DNA from: Streptomyces longwoodensis
Lineage (GTDB): Bacteria; Actinomycetota; Actinomycetes; Streptomycetales; Streptomycetaceae
Assembly: GCF_001514125.1 (NCBI RefSeq)
Contig: NZ_KQ948549.1
Coordinates: forward strand, 893,257-957,256
Length of the DNA: 64,000 nt
Direction: 5' to 3'
The notes beneath the pieces are model-generated. The model was not told the origin of the DNA and did not search any database. It was given only the letters and a program-made list of their open reading frames with translations. Positions 15,694 through 23,925 of this stretch are shown one piece after another; within the stretch, counting starts at the first letter, position 1, and every line of letters begins with the position of its first letter. Both the position numbers and the translations under genes were made by a program.

Positions 15694-17757
15694 ATGCACG
15701 CCGACCGGCAGCGACACGCCGCAGATCCCGATCGCGGCCGGGGGCTTCCCCAGCGTGTGGTCCGGCCCCCGGAAAGCGCGGGCCCCCAACAGGCCGCCGC
15801 CCGGCTCGCGGGCGGCCTGTCGCCCGCCACGGCGCTGTCCCTCCAGCGGACGATCGGCAACGCAGCGGTCGCCCGGCTGGTGGACCGGGAGCGCCATCAG
15901 CACAGTGCGGACTGCGGCCATGGCGCGACGGTGCAACGAAGCGCCGACGACCAGAGCGTCCAGCGTGACGCCCTGGACCGGGTGGATGCCGTGACGCGGG
16001 CCTCGGGTAGTCCGCTGCGGACGGACGTCAGGCGCCGGATGGAGAGCGACTACGGCGGCGAGGACTTCAGCGACGTCCGCGTCCACGTCGACCGCAGCTC
16101 GGCCGAGGCCGTCGGCGCCAAGGCGTACACCACGAGGACCCACCACATCGTCTTCCGCAGCGCGGCCGACATGGACGACCACACCATGCGTCACGAACTG
16201 CAGCACGTCCGCCAGCAGCGCGCGGGGGCTGTCCCCTCGGGCATCAGCGACCCCGGCGACGCCTGGGAGCGTGACGCGGAGAGCACGGCCACCAGGCTGG
16301 GGCAGCGGCCGGCAGGCGTCCAGCGTTCCGTGGCCCCGGAGTTGAACCACACGTCCGCCCAGGGCGTCGCCGTCCAGCGGATGCCGTCGAGGGGCTCGGA
16401 CAGGGCAGCGGGACGCGGCCGGCGCGGATCCGACTGCCGGATCGAGGGAATTGACGGCGAGTTTCGGGTGACGGTCGTCTCCCGGCCTTCCAGTCCGGCA
16501 CACTCCTCCCACGACGAGACCGGGCCGACGATCAACAACTTCGCGAACCGGTATTCGAATATCGGGGCCCAAGCGAATGTCCTGTACGACAGGTCGGTTG
16601 TCCAGTTCGTAGGGGGGAGCGACGAAACCGACTCGGCGATCAACAACTACGACAACGAACGCAGGAACATCGGCCACCAAGGCCATGCCGAGCACCGAGC
16701 TACGGTGACCCAGGACGTGAGGTCGGGTTCCCGGGGTCAAAGGAGGGAGAGACGTGGCAGTACCGCCCCGGTGACCAACAACTTCGAAAATCAGTATTCG
16801 AATATCGGCATCCAAGCTGGCCGAATCCAGCACCATGGGGCGGTTGTTCGGTTCCGGGGGGACCGGTTTACCTCCCACCAAGGGAGCGTAAGCCGCCCCG
16901 GTGGCCTGCATACCAGGAATTTCTCCGGGAGCACCCTGGACAATAGGGGTACGGGAAGTCTGAGCGCCGCGAACTTCTTCGACGCGTCCGGCCGTCGCCC
17001 CGCCGACGATCCCGGCCGGCGACAGGAACCCAACTACGAATTCAACTCCCCCATGGAGAACAGTCATGGACGGCGACAGGCCCACGGAAACTACTTCGAT
17101 GCGGGCCCCGGGGCCGTCATATTCCACAGTGAGGACACGGACGAGGAGGTCATCGGGTCCGACCGGGGCGTGACCGTCGGAAGTGACTTCCACTCGGGCG
17201 GTCAGGATTTGAGTATTCCCAGCAGAGGGGGCGTGTACAACGCAAACTACTTCCGCGGCAGGGAATTCGTCGGCGACACCTTTCACCTGTCGTCCGGCGT
17301 TGAAGAGTCCTTCGGTGGAGGTGCCACACGTGCTCCCATAGTCCCGCGCGACGAATTCCGGGCGCAGGAGCCAACGGTCTTGGAATTCGAGGGTGTCTTC
17401 AGAGTGGTGGGGGACGCGTCGCTGTTCCTCGGGAACCTTTTCGTCGGCGGCAGCTACCGTGCATGGAGCCGGCAGCAAGAGAGCCGTACGGAAGGGGGAT
17501 TTCCCGACCCTACACGCGAAGACCTGTACATCGGCAACACCTTCAGAATCCGCCGTGGCACCATCATCCTCTCCGGTGGCGTCTACTTCTACAACTCCTT
17601 CTCGGCGGACAGGATCATCATCCGAGACAACGCAGTGTTCGTGGGCGGCAACACGTTCCACGGTGAGGTCGAAGTCGAAAATCCCGACCAGGTGGCCCAG
17701 GAGATCTACGTCGGTACCTTCACCAACGCGCGCGCCGACCGGGTCACTCGGCGCTGA
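15694..17757 (+). CDS. DUF4157 (eCIS core domain) protein with C-terminal beta-solenoid-like region; candidate eCIS cargo
   Basis: The 687-residue product starts at the ATG preceded by GAGGAG (six-base spacing). A TALSLQRTIGNAAVARLV motif (about 45-62) and the DUF4157 domain (about 105-180; RMESDYGGEDFSDVRVHVD) follow, including HELQH at residues 167-171, an HExxH zinc-protease motif. Four VQR tripeptides occur near residues 81-229. From about 260, three imperfect repeats contain NNFxNxYSNIGxQA-like text. From about 470 to the end an N-x-F ladder (NYF, NYF, DTF, NLF, NTF, NSF, NTF, GTF) with glycine turns suggests a beta-solenoid. DUF4157 proteins are strongly linked to eCIS loci. This gene lies 5 kb from one and has no signal peptide, consistent with cargo loaded in the cytoplasm. 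The activity of the C-terminus is unknown. Confidence 0.8.
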   Translation: MHADRQRHAADPDRGRGLPQRVVRPPESAGPQQAAARLAGGLSPATALSLQRTIGNAAVARLVDRERHQHSADCGHGATVQRSADDQSVQRDALDRVDAVTRASGSPLRTDVRRRMESDYGGEDFSDVRVHVDRSSAEAVGAKAYTTRTHHIVFRSAADMDDHTMRHELQHVRQQRAGAVPSGISDPGDAWERDAESTATRLGQRPAGVQRSVAPELNHTSAQGVAVQRMPSRGSDRAAGRGRRGSDCRIEGIDGEFRVTVVSRPSSPAHSSHDETGPTINNFANRYSNIGAQANVLYDRSVVQFVGGSDETDSAINNYDNERRNIGHQGHAEHRATVTQDVRSGSRGQRRERRGSTAPVTNNFENQYSNIGIQAGRIQHHGAVVRFRGDRFTSHQGSVSRPGGLHTRNFSGSTLDNRGTGSLSAANFFDASGRRPADDPGRRQEPNYEFNSPMENSHGRRQAHGNYFDAGPGAVIFHSEDTDEEVIGSDRGVTVGSDFHSGGQDLSIPSRGGVYNANYFRGREFVGDTFHLSSGVEESFGGGATRAPIVPRDEFRAQEPTVLEFEGVFRVVGDASLFLGNLFVGGSYRAWSRQQESRTEGGFPDPTREDLYIGNTFRIRRGTIILSGGVYFYNSFSADRIIIRDNAVFVGGNTFHGEVEVENPDQVAQEIYVGTFTNARADRVTRR

Positions 17758-18400
17758 AAGTGGCGAGAGCAGACAGCGCGCTCATAGTCGGCTGACCAGA
17801 GCTTCACACCGTCCGGCCAGGCTGCGGCAAGGCCGGTGGCGGCGATGTCGCTTCGCTGCCCTCGTCGGGAACCGCCGGCTGGTCGGCGAAGGCCACCACC
17901 GACCCGGACACCGGCCGTCCCCGGATACAGTTCAAGCGCCTCGCCGTCCGCTGGGAACGGCGCCGCCGTTCGCCACTGGTATGGGGTGACGGTGCCGTTG
18001 GTGCAGTTGATGTTGTTGCCGCGGACGACTTCCGGTGCGGCGGGCGTCTTTCTGGTACCCACGCGTCGGCCGCGGTCCACTGGGTGCCCGCCTGGTTGTT
18101 GATGCAGCCAGCGGTCGTGGGGGCGTTCCACGTCGTGTACTCGCCAGGGACTCGGGCCGGGAGCTGGTGATGTGGGCGACTTGCGCGGCGTGGGTGCGGC
18201 CGTGGGGCGCGAGGCTCGGGGGGTGCCCTCGGCGCGGACGTCGTACTCCTGACGTGCGGCGAGGACTTCGCCGACGTGCCCCACCGACCACTGGGTGAGT
18301 ACGCGCAGTGGTCCCTGGTCGAGCAGGTCGCGCGAGGGGCGGCCGCGCGTGTACGGGTCCCATGGCGCCATGGGCTCCGTCACATTCTCGGCGGTCGCCA
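17758..18400. other. Decayed stretch, no intact gene
   Basis: On the minus strand, fragments of sense appear in different frames (PWDPYTRGRPSRDLL; WNAPTTAGCINNQAGTQW; NNINCTNGTVTPYQW). This looks like a gene broken by several frameshifts. I do not recognise the family. No reading frame here has both a plausible start and uninterrupted conserved sequence. Confidence 0.35.
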
Positions 18401-18454
18401 TCCCACTCACCTCGATGCTTTCCCGCAGGTGGTCACCTTACCGGCAAGTGGCTA

Positions 18455-18664
18455 CTTACCGACGGAGAGCGATCAGGTCAACCTGGGCTTCGTCACGCCG
18501 CGAGGAGAGTTCGCGGCAGGAAGGGGCGATCTCATGCTCATCGTCGCCGACACCGATCTCGGGATGAGCCGCGGCGAGCTGTACACGGGATCCGGCGACC
18601 TCAGCCGCCTGATCGGCCGGCCACTGCCCTGTCCGACGCTGTCGCCGCCGCGCTGGGCTGACCG
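18455..18664 (+). pseudogene. 3' remnant of an NmrA/SDR-type NAD(P)H oxidoreductase
   Basis: One frame gives ADTDLGMSRGELYTGSGDLS then RLIGRP; after a shift near 18625 the neighbouring frame continues ATALSDAVAAALG and a stop. The joined text SGDLSRLIGRP-ATALSDAV is a typical C-terminus of NmrA-like quinone reductases, where an LxGRPxTxLxDxV block closes the protein. The N-terminal Rossmann half is missing. Confidence 0.5.
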
Positions 18665-18766
18665 TCCGCTCGCCCCCTCGGCCGTCGCGCCCGGACCGCC
18701 GCGAGGCGCTCACCCCTCATTTCATCGCCGTGTACGACCCTGCCATCACCCGGAAAGTTGCCGCCC

Positions 18767-19822
18767 ATGCCCTCCCGCACCGTTCCCCCGCTCTCCGCGT
18801 CCACCCGCGCCGCGTCCGCCCGTACGACCGTCCGCGCCGTGGGGCGGCGCGCGCTCGTCACCCTTACCGCCACCTCCGCGGCCCTGAGCGCGTTCACGCT
18901 TCCCGCGACCGCCGCCACCCCCGGTGGCCCCGCCCCCGCCCACACCTCCCCGGGCGGGAACGGCAACCGGGCGATCACCCTCGACGGCAGCCGCGCGTTC
19001 CCTGAAAGCGTGGCGGCCGACCGCCACTTCGTCTACGCCAGCAGCATCGGCGACGGCACCGTCTACCGGGGACGCCCCGGGGCGACCACGCTCGAACCCT
19101 TCCTGCCGGCCGGCCAGGACGGCCGCACCCAGGCCACAGGCATCAAGACCACCGGCAACCGCCTGCTGGTCGCCGGCGCGTTCACCGGGCGCTTCTTCGT
19201 CTACAGCACTTCCGGGAGGCTCGTCGCGGCCTACACCGTCCCTGATACCGGCGAACAGACCCTCGTCAACGACGCGGCCGTGGCCCTCGATGGGGACGTC
19301 TACATCACCGACTCGCTGCGCGCCGTGGTCTACCGGATTCCGGCCGCTGAGGTGGACGGCCCCGCCACCGGCGCCCACCGGACCCTGCGGGTGGCCTACC
19401 ACCTGCCGGACCACGTGGCCGGCCAGTCCAACGGCAACGGCATCGCCACCGCCCCCGACGGCACGTCGCTGATCATCGGCTACTGGTACAGCGGCGCCCT
19501 CTACCGGCTCGACCTCACCACCGGCGGTGTCCGCAGGATCGACGCACCGCCGCTGCCCAGCGCCGACGGCATCGTCCGGCGGGGAAACACCCTGTACGTC
19601 GCGCGTTCGGTGAACAACGAGGTCACCGAACTGCGACTGTCCGCCGGGAGCACCCGGGCAGTCGTCGTCTCCGAACGCACCTTCCCAGGCGCCGACACCA
19701 CCACCGGCGTCGCCGTGAGCGGGAGCCGGCTGCTGGTCACCAATTCCCAGATGGACACGTACCTCTACGGCGAACCGCTGACCAGCGCGGCCTTCACCAT
19801 CGAGAGCCTGCCGCTGCGCTGA
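18767..19822 (+). CDS. Secreted SMP-30/gluconolactonase-like beta-propeller protein
   Basis: The 351-residue product has a long signal peptide (basic to about residue 25, hydrophobic core TLTATSAALSAFTLPATA). The mature part shows repeated propeller blades: FVYASSIGDGTVYRGRPG, NDAAVALDGDVYITDSLRAV, NGNGIATAPDGTSLIIGYWY and NTLYVARSVNNEVTELRL. These resemble SMP-30/gluconolaconase/LRE-like six-bladed propellers with exported localisation. An NDAA motif followed by DGDVYITDS is consistent with the metal site of that fold. Substrate unknown. A TTG nine bases upstream is an alternative start. Confidence 0.75.
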   Translation: MPSRTVPPLSASTRAASARTTVRAVGRRALVTLTATSAALSAFTLPATAATPGGPAPAHTSPGGNGNRAITLDGSRAFPESVAADRHFVYASSIGDGTVYRGRPGATTLEPFLPAGQDGRTQATGIKTTGNRLLVAGAFTGRFFVYSTSGRLVAAYTVPDTGEQTLVNDAAVALDGDVYITDSLRAVVYRIPAAEVDGPATGAHRTLRVAYHLPDHVAGQSNGNGIATAPDGTSLIIGYWYSGALYRLDLTTGGVRRIDAPPLPSADGIVRRGNTLYVARSVNNEVTELRLSAGSTRAVVVSERTFPGADTTTGVAVSGSRLLVTNSQMDTYLYGEPLTSAAFTIESLPLR

Positions 19823-19945
19823 GGCCCTGCAGGCAACGCCGGTCATCTACCGGGCGAGGGCCCGGCGACCGCTCCGGCCAGGCCGGCAGCAGCGGCTCGA
19901 TCCGGGCCCACAACTCGTCGTCCACGATCCACGGCTTGTTGAGTC
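19823..19945 (-). pseudogene. IS5-family transposase N-terminal fragment
   Basis: Reading leftward, KPWIVDDELWARIEPLLPAW then PERSPGPRPVDDRRCLQG is the N-terminal DUF4096-type segment of IS5-family transposases common in Streptomyces. The catalytic part is absent. A C-terminal fragment of a similar transposase lies at 48.3-48.7 kb. This remnant marks the left edge of the eCIS locus. Confidence 0.7.
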
Positions 19946-20013
19946 GGGGTTCGCCGGGCGAAAACAATTCCGGTGCCCTTGTAACGTTCGCGGCGTCCGC
20001 CGCACTGAGGGGT

Positions 20014-20271
20014 ATGAGCGATGACGACCCGCGTGCACTGTTCCTCAACCGCACGCTGAAGAAGAGCCCGGAGCGCAGCCACCCGCACGGCCTGCCCAAC
20101 GACGCCGGCCAGTACGCCCGTGTGCCATTCGACCGGGACGACGTCGACGATCGCTCCTCCGGCGCGACGACGGACCCAATGACCGGCTTCGTGAGCGCCC
20201 ACAGAGGGTCGGACCAGCGGCCGCCCACCGACGAACCGGTCCGCAAGGTCGGCTCCATGGTGAATCAGTAA
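20014..20271 (+). CDS. Small hydrophilic protein at the head of the eCIS locus
   Basis: An 85-residue, charged, probably disordered protein (starts MSDDDPRALFLNRTLKKSPE, ends VRKVGSMVNQ) ending 29 bases before the eCIS regulator. No signal peptide, membrane segment or known motif. The GAGGGG run sits very close to the ATG, so the start is uncertain. Position and strand suggest co-transcription with the regulator. I do not recognise the family. Confidence 0.5.
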   Translation: MSDDDPRALFLNRTLKKSPERSHPHGLPNDAGQYARVPFDRDDVDDRSSGATTDPMTGFVSAHRGSDQRPPTDEPVRKVGSMVNQ

Positions 20272-20300
20272 GGCAGGCCACAGACAGACATGGGGGAAAA

Positions 20301-20993
20301 GTGAGCAACATGTCGGGCACCTCGGCACCCGGCTCGGCCGGCACCACGGACAGGGAACCGGACGGTTCCGGGCACCGCATCGGCGTCGTCGTCCATGCGC
20401 GCGACCCCATCTCCGGAGCGGGGGCGGCCAGTCAGCTGCGCCAGCATCCGGTGATCGACCTGCGTGACGAGACCCGGCCCGGGACCGGGGCCGTGGCCGT
20501 GCTGGTCGAGGAGAGACCGGACGAGACGACCTTCGCGCGGTTGCGCCGGCTCGTGCGCGGAGAGGGCGCCCGCACCGTCCTTGTGGTGAGCGCACTTCGG
20601 GAGAGTGAACTCCTCGCGGTCATCGAGTGCGGTGTCGGAGCCGTCGTCTGGCGTCACGAGGCGACCGCGCAGCGGCTGTTGCAGGCCGTCATCGCGGCAT
20701 CGCGGGGCGACGGCGACCTGCCCGCCGATCTGCTCGGCAGGCTGATGAGCCAGGTGGGCACCCTCCAGCGCAGCGCCGCGGGAAACACCAGCGCCCCCGT
20801 GACGGGGCTGACGGCACGCGAGGCGGACGTGCTGCGGCTGGTCGCCGACGGACTGGACACGACGGAGATCGCCGCCAAGCTCGCGTACTCCGAACGCACC
20901 GTCAAGAACGTGCTGCACGGCCTGACCACCCGTCTGCACCTGCGCAACCGGGCCCATGCCGTGGCCTATGCCCTGCGGGAAGGGATCATCTGA
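20301..20993 (+). CDS. LuxR-family regulator of the eCIS locus
   Basis: The 230-residue product has a C-terminal LuxR helix-turn-helix (about 168-230: LTAREADVLRLVADGLDTTE, then SERTVKNVLHGLTTRLHLRN). The N-terminal part (about 25-140) resembles a response-regulator receiver in length and alternation, but I see no DD pair or phospho-acceptor aspartate at the expected place. It may be a degenerate receiver. GTG start preceded by GGGGGAAAA. Regulators of this type commonly head Streptomyces eCIS clusters, and its position suggests pathway-specific control. Confidence 0.85.
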   Translation: MSNMSGTSAPGSAGTTDREPDGSGHRIGVVVHARDPISGAGAASQLRQHPVIDLRDETRPGTGAVAVLVEERPDETTFARLRRLVRGEGARTVLVVSALRESELLAVIECGVGAVVWRHEATAQRLLQAVIAASRGDGDLPADLLGRLMSQVGTLQRSAAGNTSAPVTGLTAREADVLRLVADGLDTTEIAAKLAYSERTVKNVLHGLTTRLHLRNRAHAVAYALREGII

Positions 20994-21162
20994 CCGCGAG
21001 GGCAACGACGCACGGCCGCCCGGGCACGCCGCGCCACCCCGGCATCGTCCCTCCCGTGCCTGGGCGGCCGGCGCGCGCACGCGAAGAATCGGACCCACAC
21101 GCCCGTTCGGCGAACTCGCCGCAACGGCATGGCGCCACCTGGGCCAGGAACGGGAGACAACG

Positions 21163-21888
21163 ATGATCCACGAGGTGGACGAAGTCATCGAACGGCTCCT
21201 CAAAGGAGGCGCGCTGGCCGGCTCCGGCGTCGACGTCTCCTTCGAGGCCCCGACCCGCGACTGGGCCGCCCGGCGCAACACCACCGCGGTCAACGCCTAC
21301 CTGTACGACATCCGTGAGGACGTGCGGCGGCGGCACCGTGGCTCGGCCCCGGTCGAGGACGACCGTGGCATCGTGCGGAAACGGCGCCAGCCGCCGCGCT
21401 GGTTCCGGCTCTCGTACCTCGTCACGGCCTGGACGAAGCAACCGAAGGACGAACACCGGCTGCTTTCGGCGGTGTTGGCGACCTTGCTGCCCCGTGAGCT
21501 GATCCCGGCCGAAGAACTCCCAGGCGCGCTGGGTGCGTTGCGTTTGTCGATGCCCCTCACGGTCGCCGGTCTCCAGACCGAGGCGCGGTCGCTGGCGGAG
21601 ATCTGGTCCGCGCTCGGCGGGGAACTCAAGCCGTCCCTGGACCTGGTGGTGACCGCGCCGTTCCCGGCCTACCCCGAGTACGACGTCGGGCCGCCGGTCA
21701 CGGACGGCGCCGCGGTGCGGGTACACGCGATCGGCGGCAGCACGCAGGACGCGCCGGAGCGGCTGCACCGGCCACACCAGGTGGCAGAGGCCGCGGCGGC
21801 CAGGGCGGCCGCACGCGGTCTGCCGGGCCGGCACGGGTCGGACGCGACGGCGGCCGGCCCCCCGAATCCGGAGCCCGCACCGAAATGA
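21163..21888 (+). CDS. cis16: DUF4255 (Pvc16-type) eCIS tube terminator/cap protein
   Basis: The 241-residue product begins IHEVDEVIERLLKGG, with ARRNTTAVNAYLYDIREDVR, PRWFRLSYLVTAWTKQPKDE and LPRELIPAEEL. This is the Pvc16 N-terminal domain (DUF4255) pattern. In Photorhabdus virulence cassettes and related particles this protein caps the sheath-tube distal end. GGGAGA precedes the ATG. Its stop overlaps the ATPase ATG (ATGA at 21885-21888), so the two are translationally coupled. The alanine-rich tail from about 200 is probably disordered. Confidence 0.9.
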   Translation: MIHEVDEVIERLLKGGALAGSGVDVSFEAPTRDWAARRNTTAVNAYLYDIREDVRRRHRGSAPVEDDRGIVRKRRQPPRWFRLSYLVTAWTKQPKDEHRLLSAVLATLLPRELIPAEELPGALGALRLSMPLTVAGLQTEARSLAEIWSALGGELKPSLDLVVTAPFPAYPEYDVGPPVTDGAAVRVHAIGGSTQDAPERLHRPHQVAEAAAARAAARGLPGRHGSDATAAGPPNPEPAPK

Positions 21889-23903
21889 CCCCGCACACCT
21901 CCGCGCTCTCCGAAGACGCACCCCCGCGCTCCCGCGACCCCTTGCCGGACGCCTCCCGCGCGCTGATCGCTCGGCTCGCCCCCATCCGAGACCAGGCCGC
22001 CCTGCTGGTGGAGCGGCGCAGCGCCACCGACCCCACCGCGGACGACCCCCTGCGCGGCCTGTACCTCACCGAGGACGCGGTACGGCACCTGCTGGGCCGC
22101 GCGAACACGGAGCCCGCGGACGCCCCGGCGCCTGCCGCCACGACGGCGGGCGGCGACCGGCTCGCCCGGCTCGCGCAGCGACACGCGCTCACCGAACTGG
22201 ACACCGCCCTGCTCCTGATCGCCCTGGCACCCGATGTCGACCGCGCCTTCGAGGCGCTGTACGGATACCTGAACGACGACGTGAGCCGCCGCCGAGCCAC
22301 CACCGGACTCGCTCTCGACATGTGCGGGGCACCCGTGCACCTGGCGTGGGCGCGGGCCAGGTTCCATCCGTCGGCCCCCCTGCGCGCCCTCGGACTGCTC
22401 GACGTCGAGGAGCCGGAACGGCCGTTCCTCAGCCGGACGCTGCGCGTCCCCGACCGCCTCGTGGCTCATCTGCTGGGCGACGACACCCCGGACGCCGCCC
22501 TCGCCGCGCACCTGCGCCCGCTCGAAGAGCCCTCGGGTCCCTACGACGAGGAGTTCACGCGCCGACTCGCCGCGCGCCTGAGCGCCGCTCCACTCGTCGC
22601 CTACCTGCGTGAACACCGCCCGGGCGACGGACCGGCCCTCGCTGCGGCGGCGCTGGGCGCGGCGGGACTCGACGCGCTGCACGTCAGCGCCTCCGGCGGC
22701 GTGCCGCTCCCCGAGCTGCTCCGTGAGGCCCGGCTGCGCGGCTGCGCGCTCGTCGTGTCCCGGCTCCCCGACGAACCGGCCCCGCTGGTCCGGGAGTTGA
22801 CCACCCCCGACATCCCGGTGCTGTTCGCCGGTGAGCGGCCCTACGACGCCCAGTGGTGCGACCGTGACCCGCTGGTCCTGGAGGTGCCGCGCCGCGCGGC
22901 GGGGACCGGGGCCCAGTGGTCGGCCGCACTCGGCGAGGCACCGGGCTTCGAGCTGGCGGCGGCCGTGGCGCCGTACCGTCTCGGCGCCGACGGGATCGCC
23001 CGGGTCGCGCGGGCCGCCCGGGAACTCGCCGCGTTCGACGGGACCGCGCTGACCGCCGCCCATCTGCGGCTGGCCGCCCGCCAGCAGTCCGCGTCCGGTC
23101 TGGAGCGGCACGCCCGCCGCATCAGGCCCGACGTCGGCTGGGCGGACCTCGTCCTGCCGGACGAGCCGCTGGCCCAGTTGCGGGAACTGACCCTGCGCGC
23201 CCGCCACCGCGACCGCGTCCTCGGCGACTGGCGGCTCAGCGCGGGCGGCGGGAGGGGTCGCGGCGTCCTGGGGCTCTTCGCCGGCGAGTCCGGCACCGGA
23301 AAGACCCTGTCGGCCGAGGTCGTCGCCGCCGAACTGGGTCTCGACCTCTACGTCGTCCAGCTCTCCTCGACCGTCGACAAGTACGTGGGCGAGACCGAGA
23401 AGAACCTGGAGCGCATCTTCACCGAGGCCGACCGCACCGACGCCGTCCTGCTGTTCGACGAGGCCGACGCCGTCTTCGGCCGGCGCTCCGAGGTCAAGGA
23501 TTCCCACGACCGCTACGCCAACATGGAGAGCGCCTATCTGCTGCAGCGCCTGGAGTCGTTCGACGGGATCGCGCTGCTGACCACCAACCTGCGGGCCAAC
23601 ATCGACGAGGCGTTCACCCGGAGACTGGACCTGGTGGTCGACTTCCCGTTCCCCGACGTGCGGCAGCGACTGGCGCTGTGGCGGCACAGCCTGGCCGGGG
23701 TGCCGTGTGCGGCGGACGCCGACCCGGGCAGGTGCGCCCGCGACTTCGAGCTGGCGGGCGGGTCGATCCGCAGCGCCGTCGTCACCGCGGCCTACGCCGC
23801 CGCCGGCCGCGGTGAACCGGTCACCACCGCCGACCTGCTGGAGGGGGCCCGCCGCGAGTACCGCAAGGCGGGCCGCCTGGTGCCGGGCGAGGGCAGCTGG
23901 TAG
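21885..23903 (+). CDS. cis15: eCIS AAA+ ATPase (Pvc15-type)
   Basis: The 672-residue product has a helical N-terminal region with a winged or degenerate ATPase-like part, then a C-terminal AAA+ module. Walker A is GESGTGKT at 467-474 and Walker B is LLFDEADA with D525/E526. A sensor-type TTNLRANIDEAF and arginine-finger-like RRLDLVVDFPFPD follow. Pvc15/Afp15 ATPases are needed for assembly or cargo loading of eCIS particles. It follows the cap gene with a four-base overlap and ends 22 bases from the convergent lectin-domain gene. Confidence 0.93.
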   Translation: MTPHTSALSEDAPPRSRDPLPDASRALIARLAPIRDQAALLVERRSATDPTADDPLRGLYLTEDAVRHLLGRANTEPADAPAPAATTAGGDRLARLAQRHALTELDTALLLIALAPDVDRAFEALYGYLNDDVSRRRATTGLALDMCGAPVHLAWARARFHPSAPLRALGLLDVEEPERPFLSRTLRVPDRLVAHLLGDDTPDAALAAHLRPLEEPSGPYDEEFTRRLAARLSAAPLVAYLREHRPGDGPALAAAALGAAGLDALHVSASGGVPLPELLREARLRGCALVVSRLPDEPAPLVRELTTPDIPVLFAGERPYDAQWCDRDPLVLEVPRRAAGTGAQWSAALGEAPGFELAAAVAPYRLGADGIARVARAARELAAFDGTALTAAHLRLAARQQSASGLERHARRIRPDVGWADLVLPDEPLAQLRELTLRARHRDRVLGDWRLSAGGGRGRGVLGLFAGESGTGKTLSAEVVAAELGLDLYVVQLSSTVDKYVGETEKNLERIFTEADRTDAVLLFDEADAVFGRRSEVKDSHDRYANMESAYLLQRLESFDGIALLTTNLRANIDEAFTRRLDLVVDFPFPDVRQRLALWRHSLAGVPCAADADPGRCARDFELAGGSIRSAVVTAAYAAAGRGEPVTTADLLEGARREYRKAGRLVPGEGSW

Positions 23904-23925
23904 CGGACGCGGATCTCACCGGACG

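Noticed and set aside
20301..20993. Functional phospho-receiver in the eCIS regulator
   Set aside because: The N-terminal part has the right size, but no conserved acidic pocket or phospho-acceptor aspartate could be located, so phosphorylation control is not claimed.
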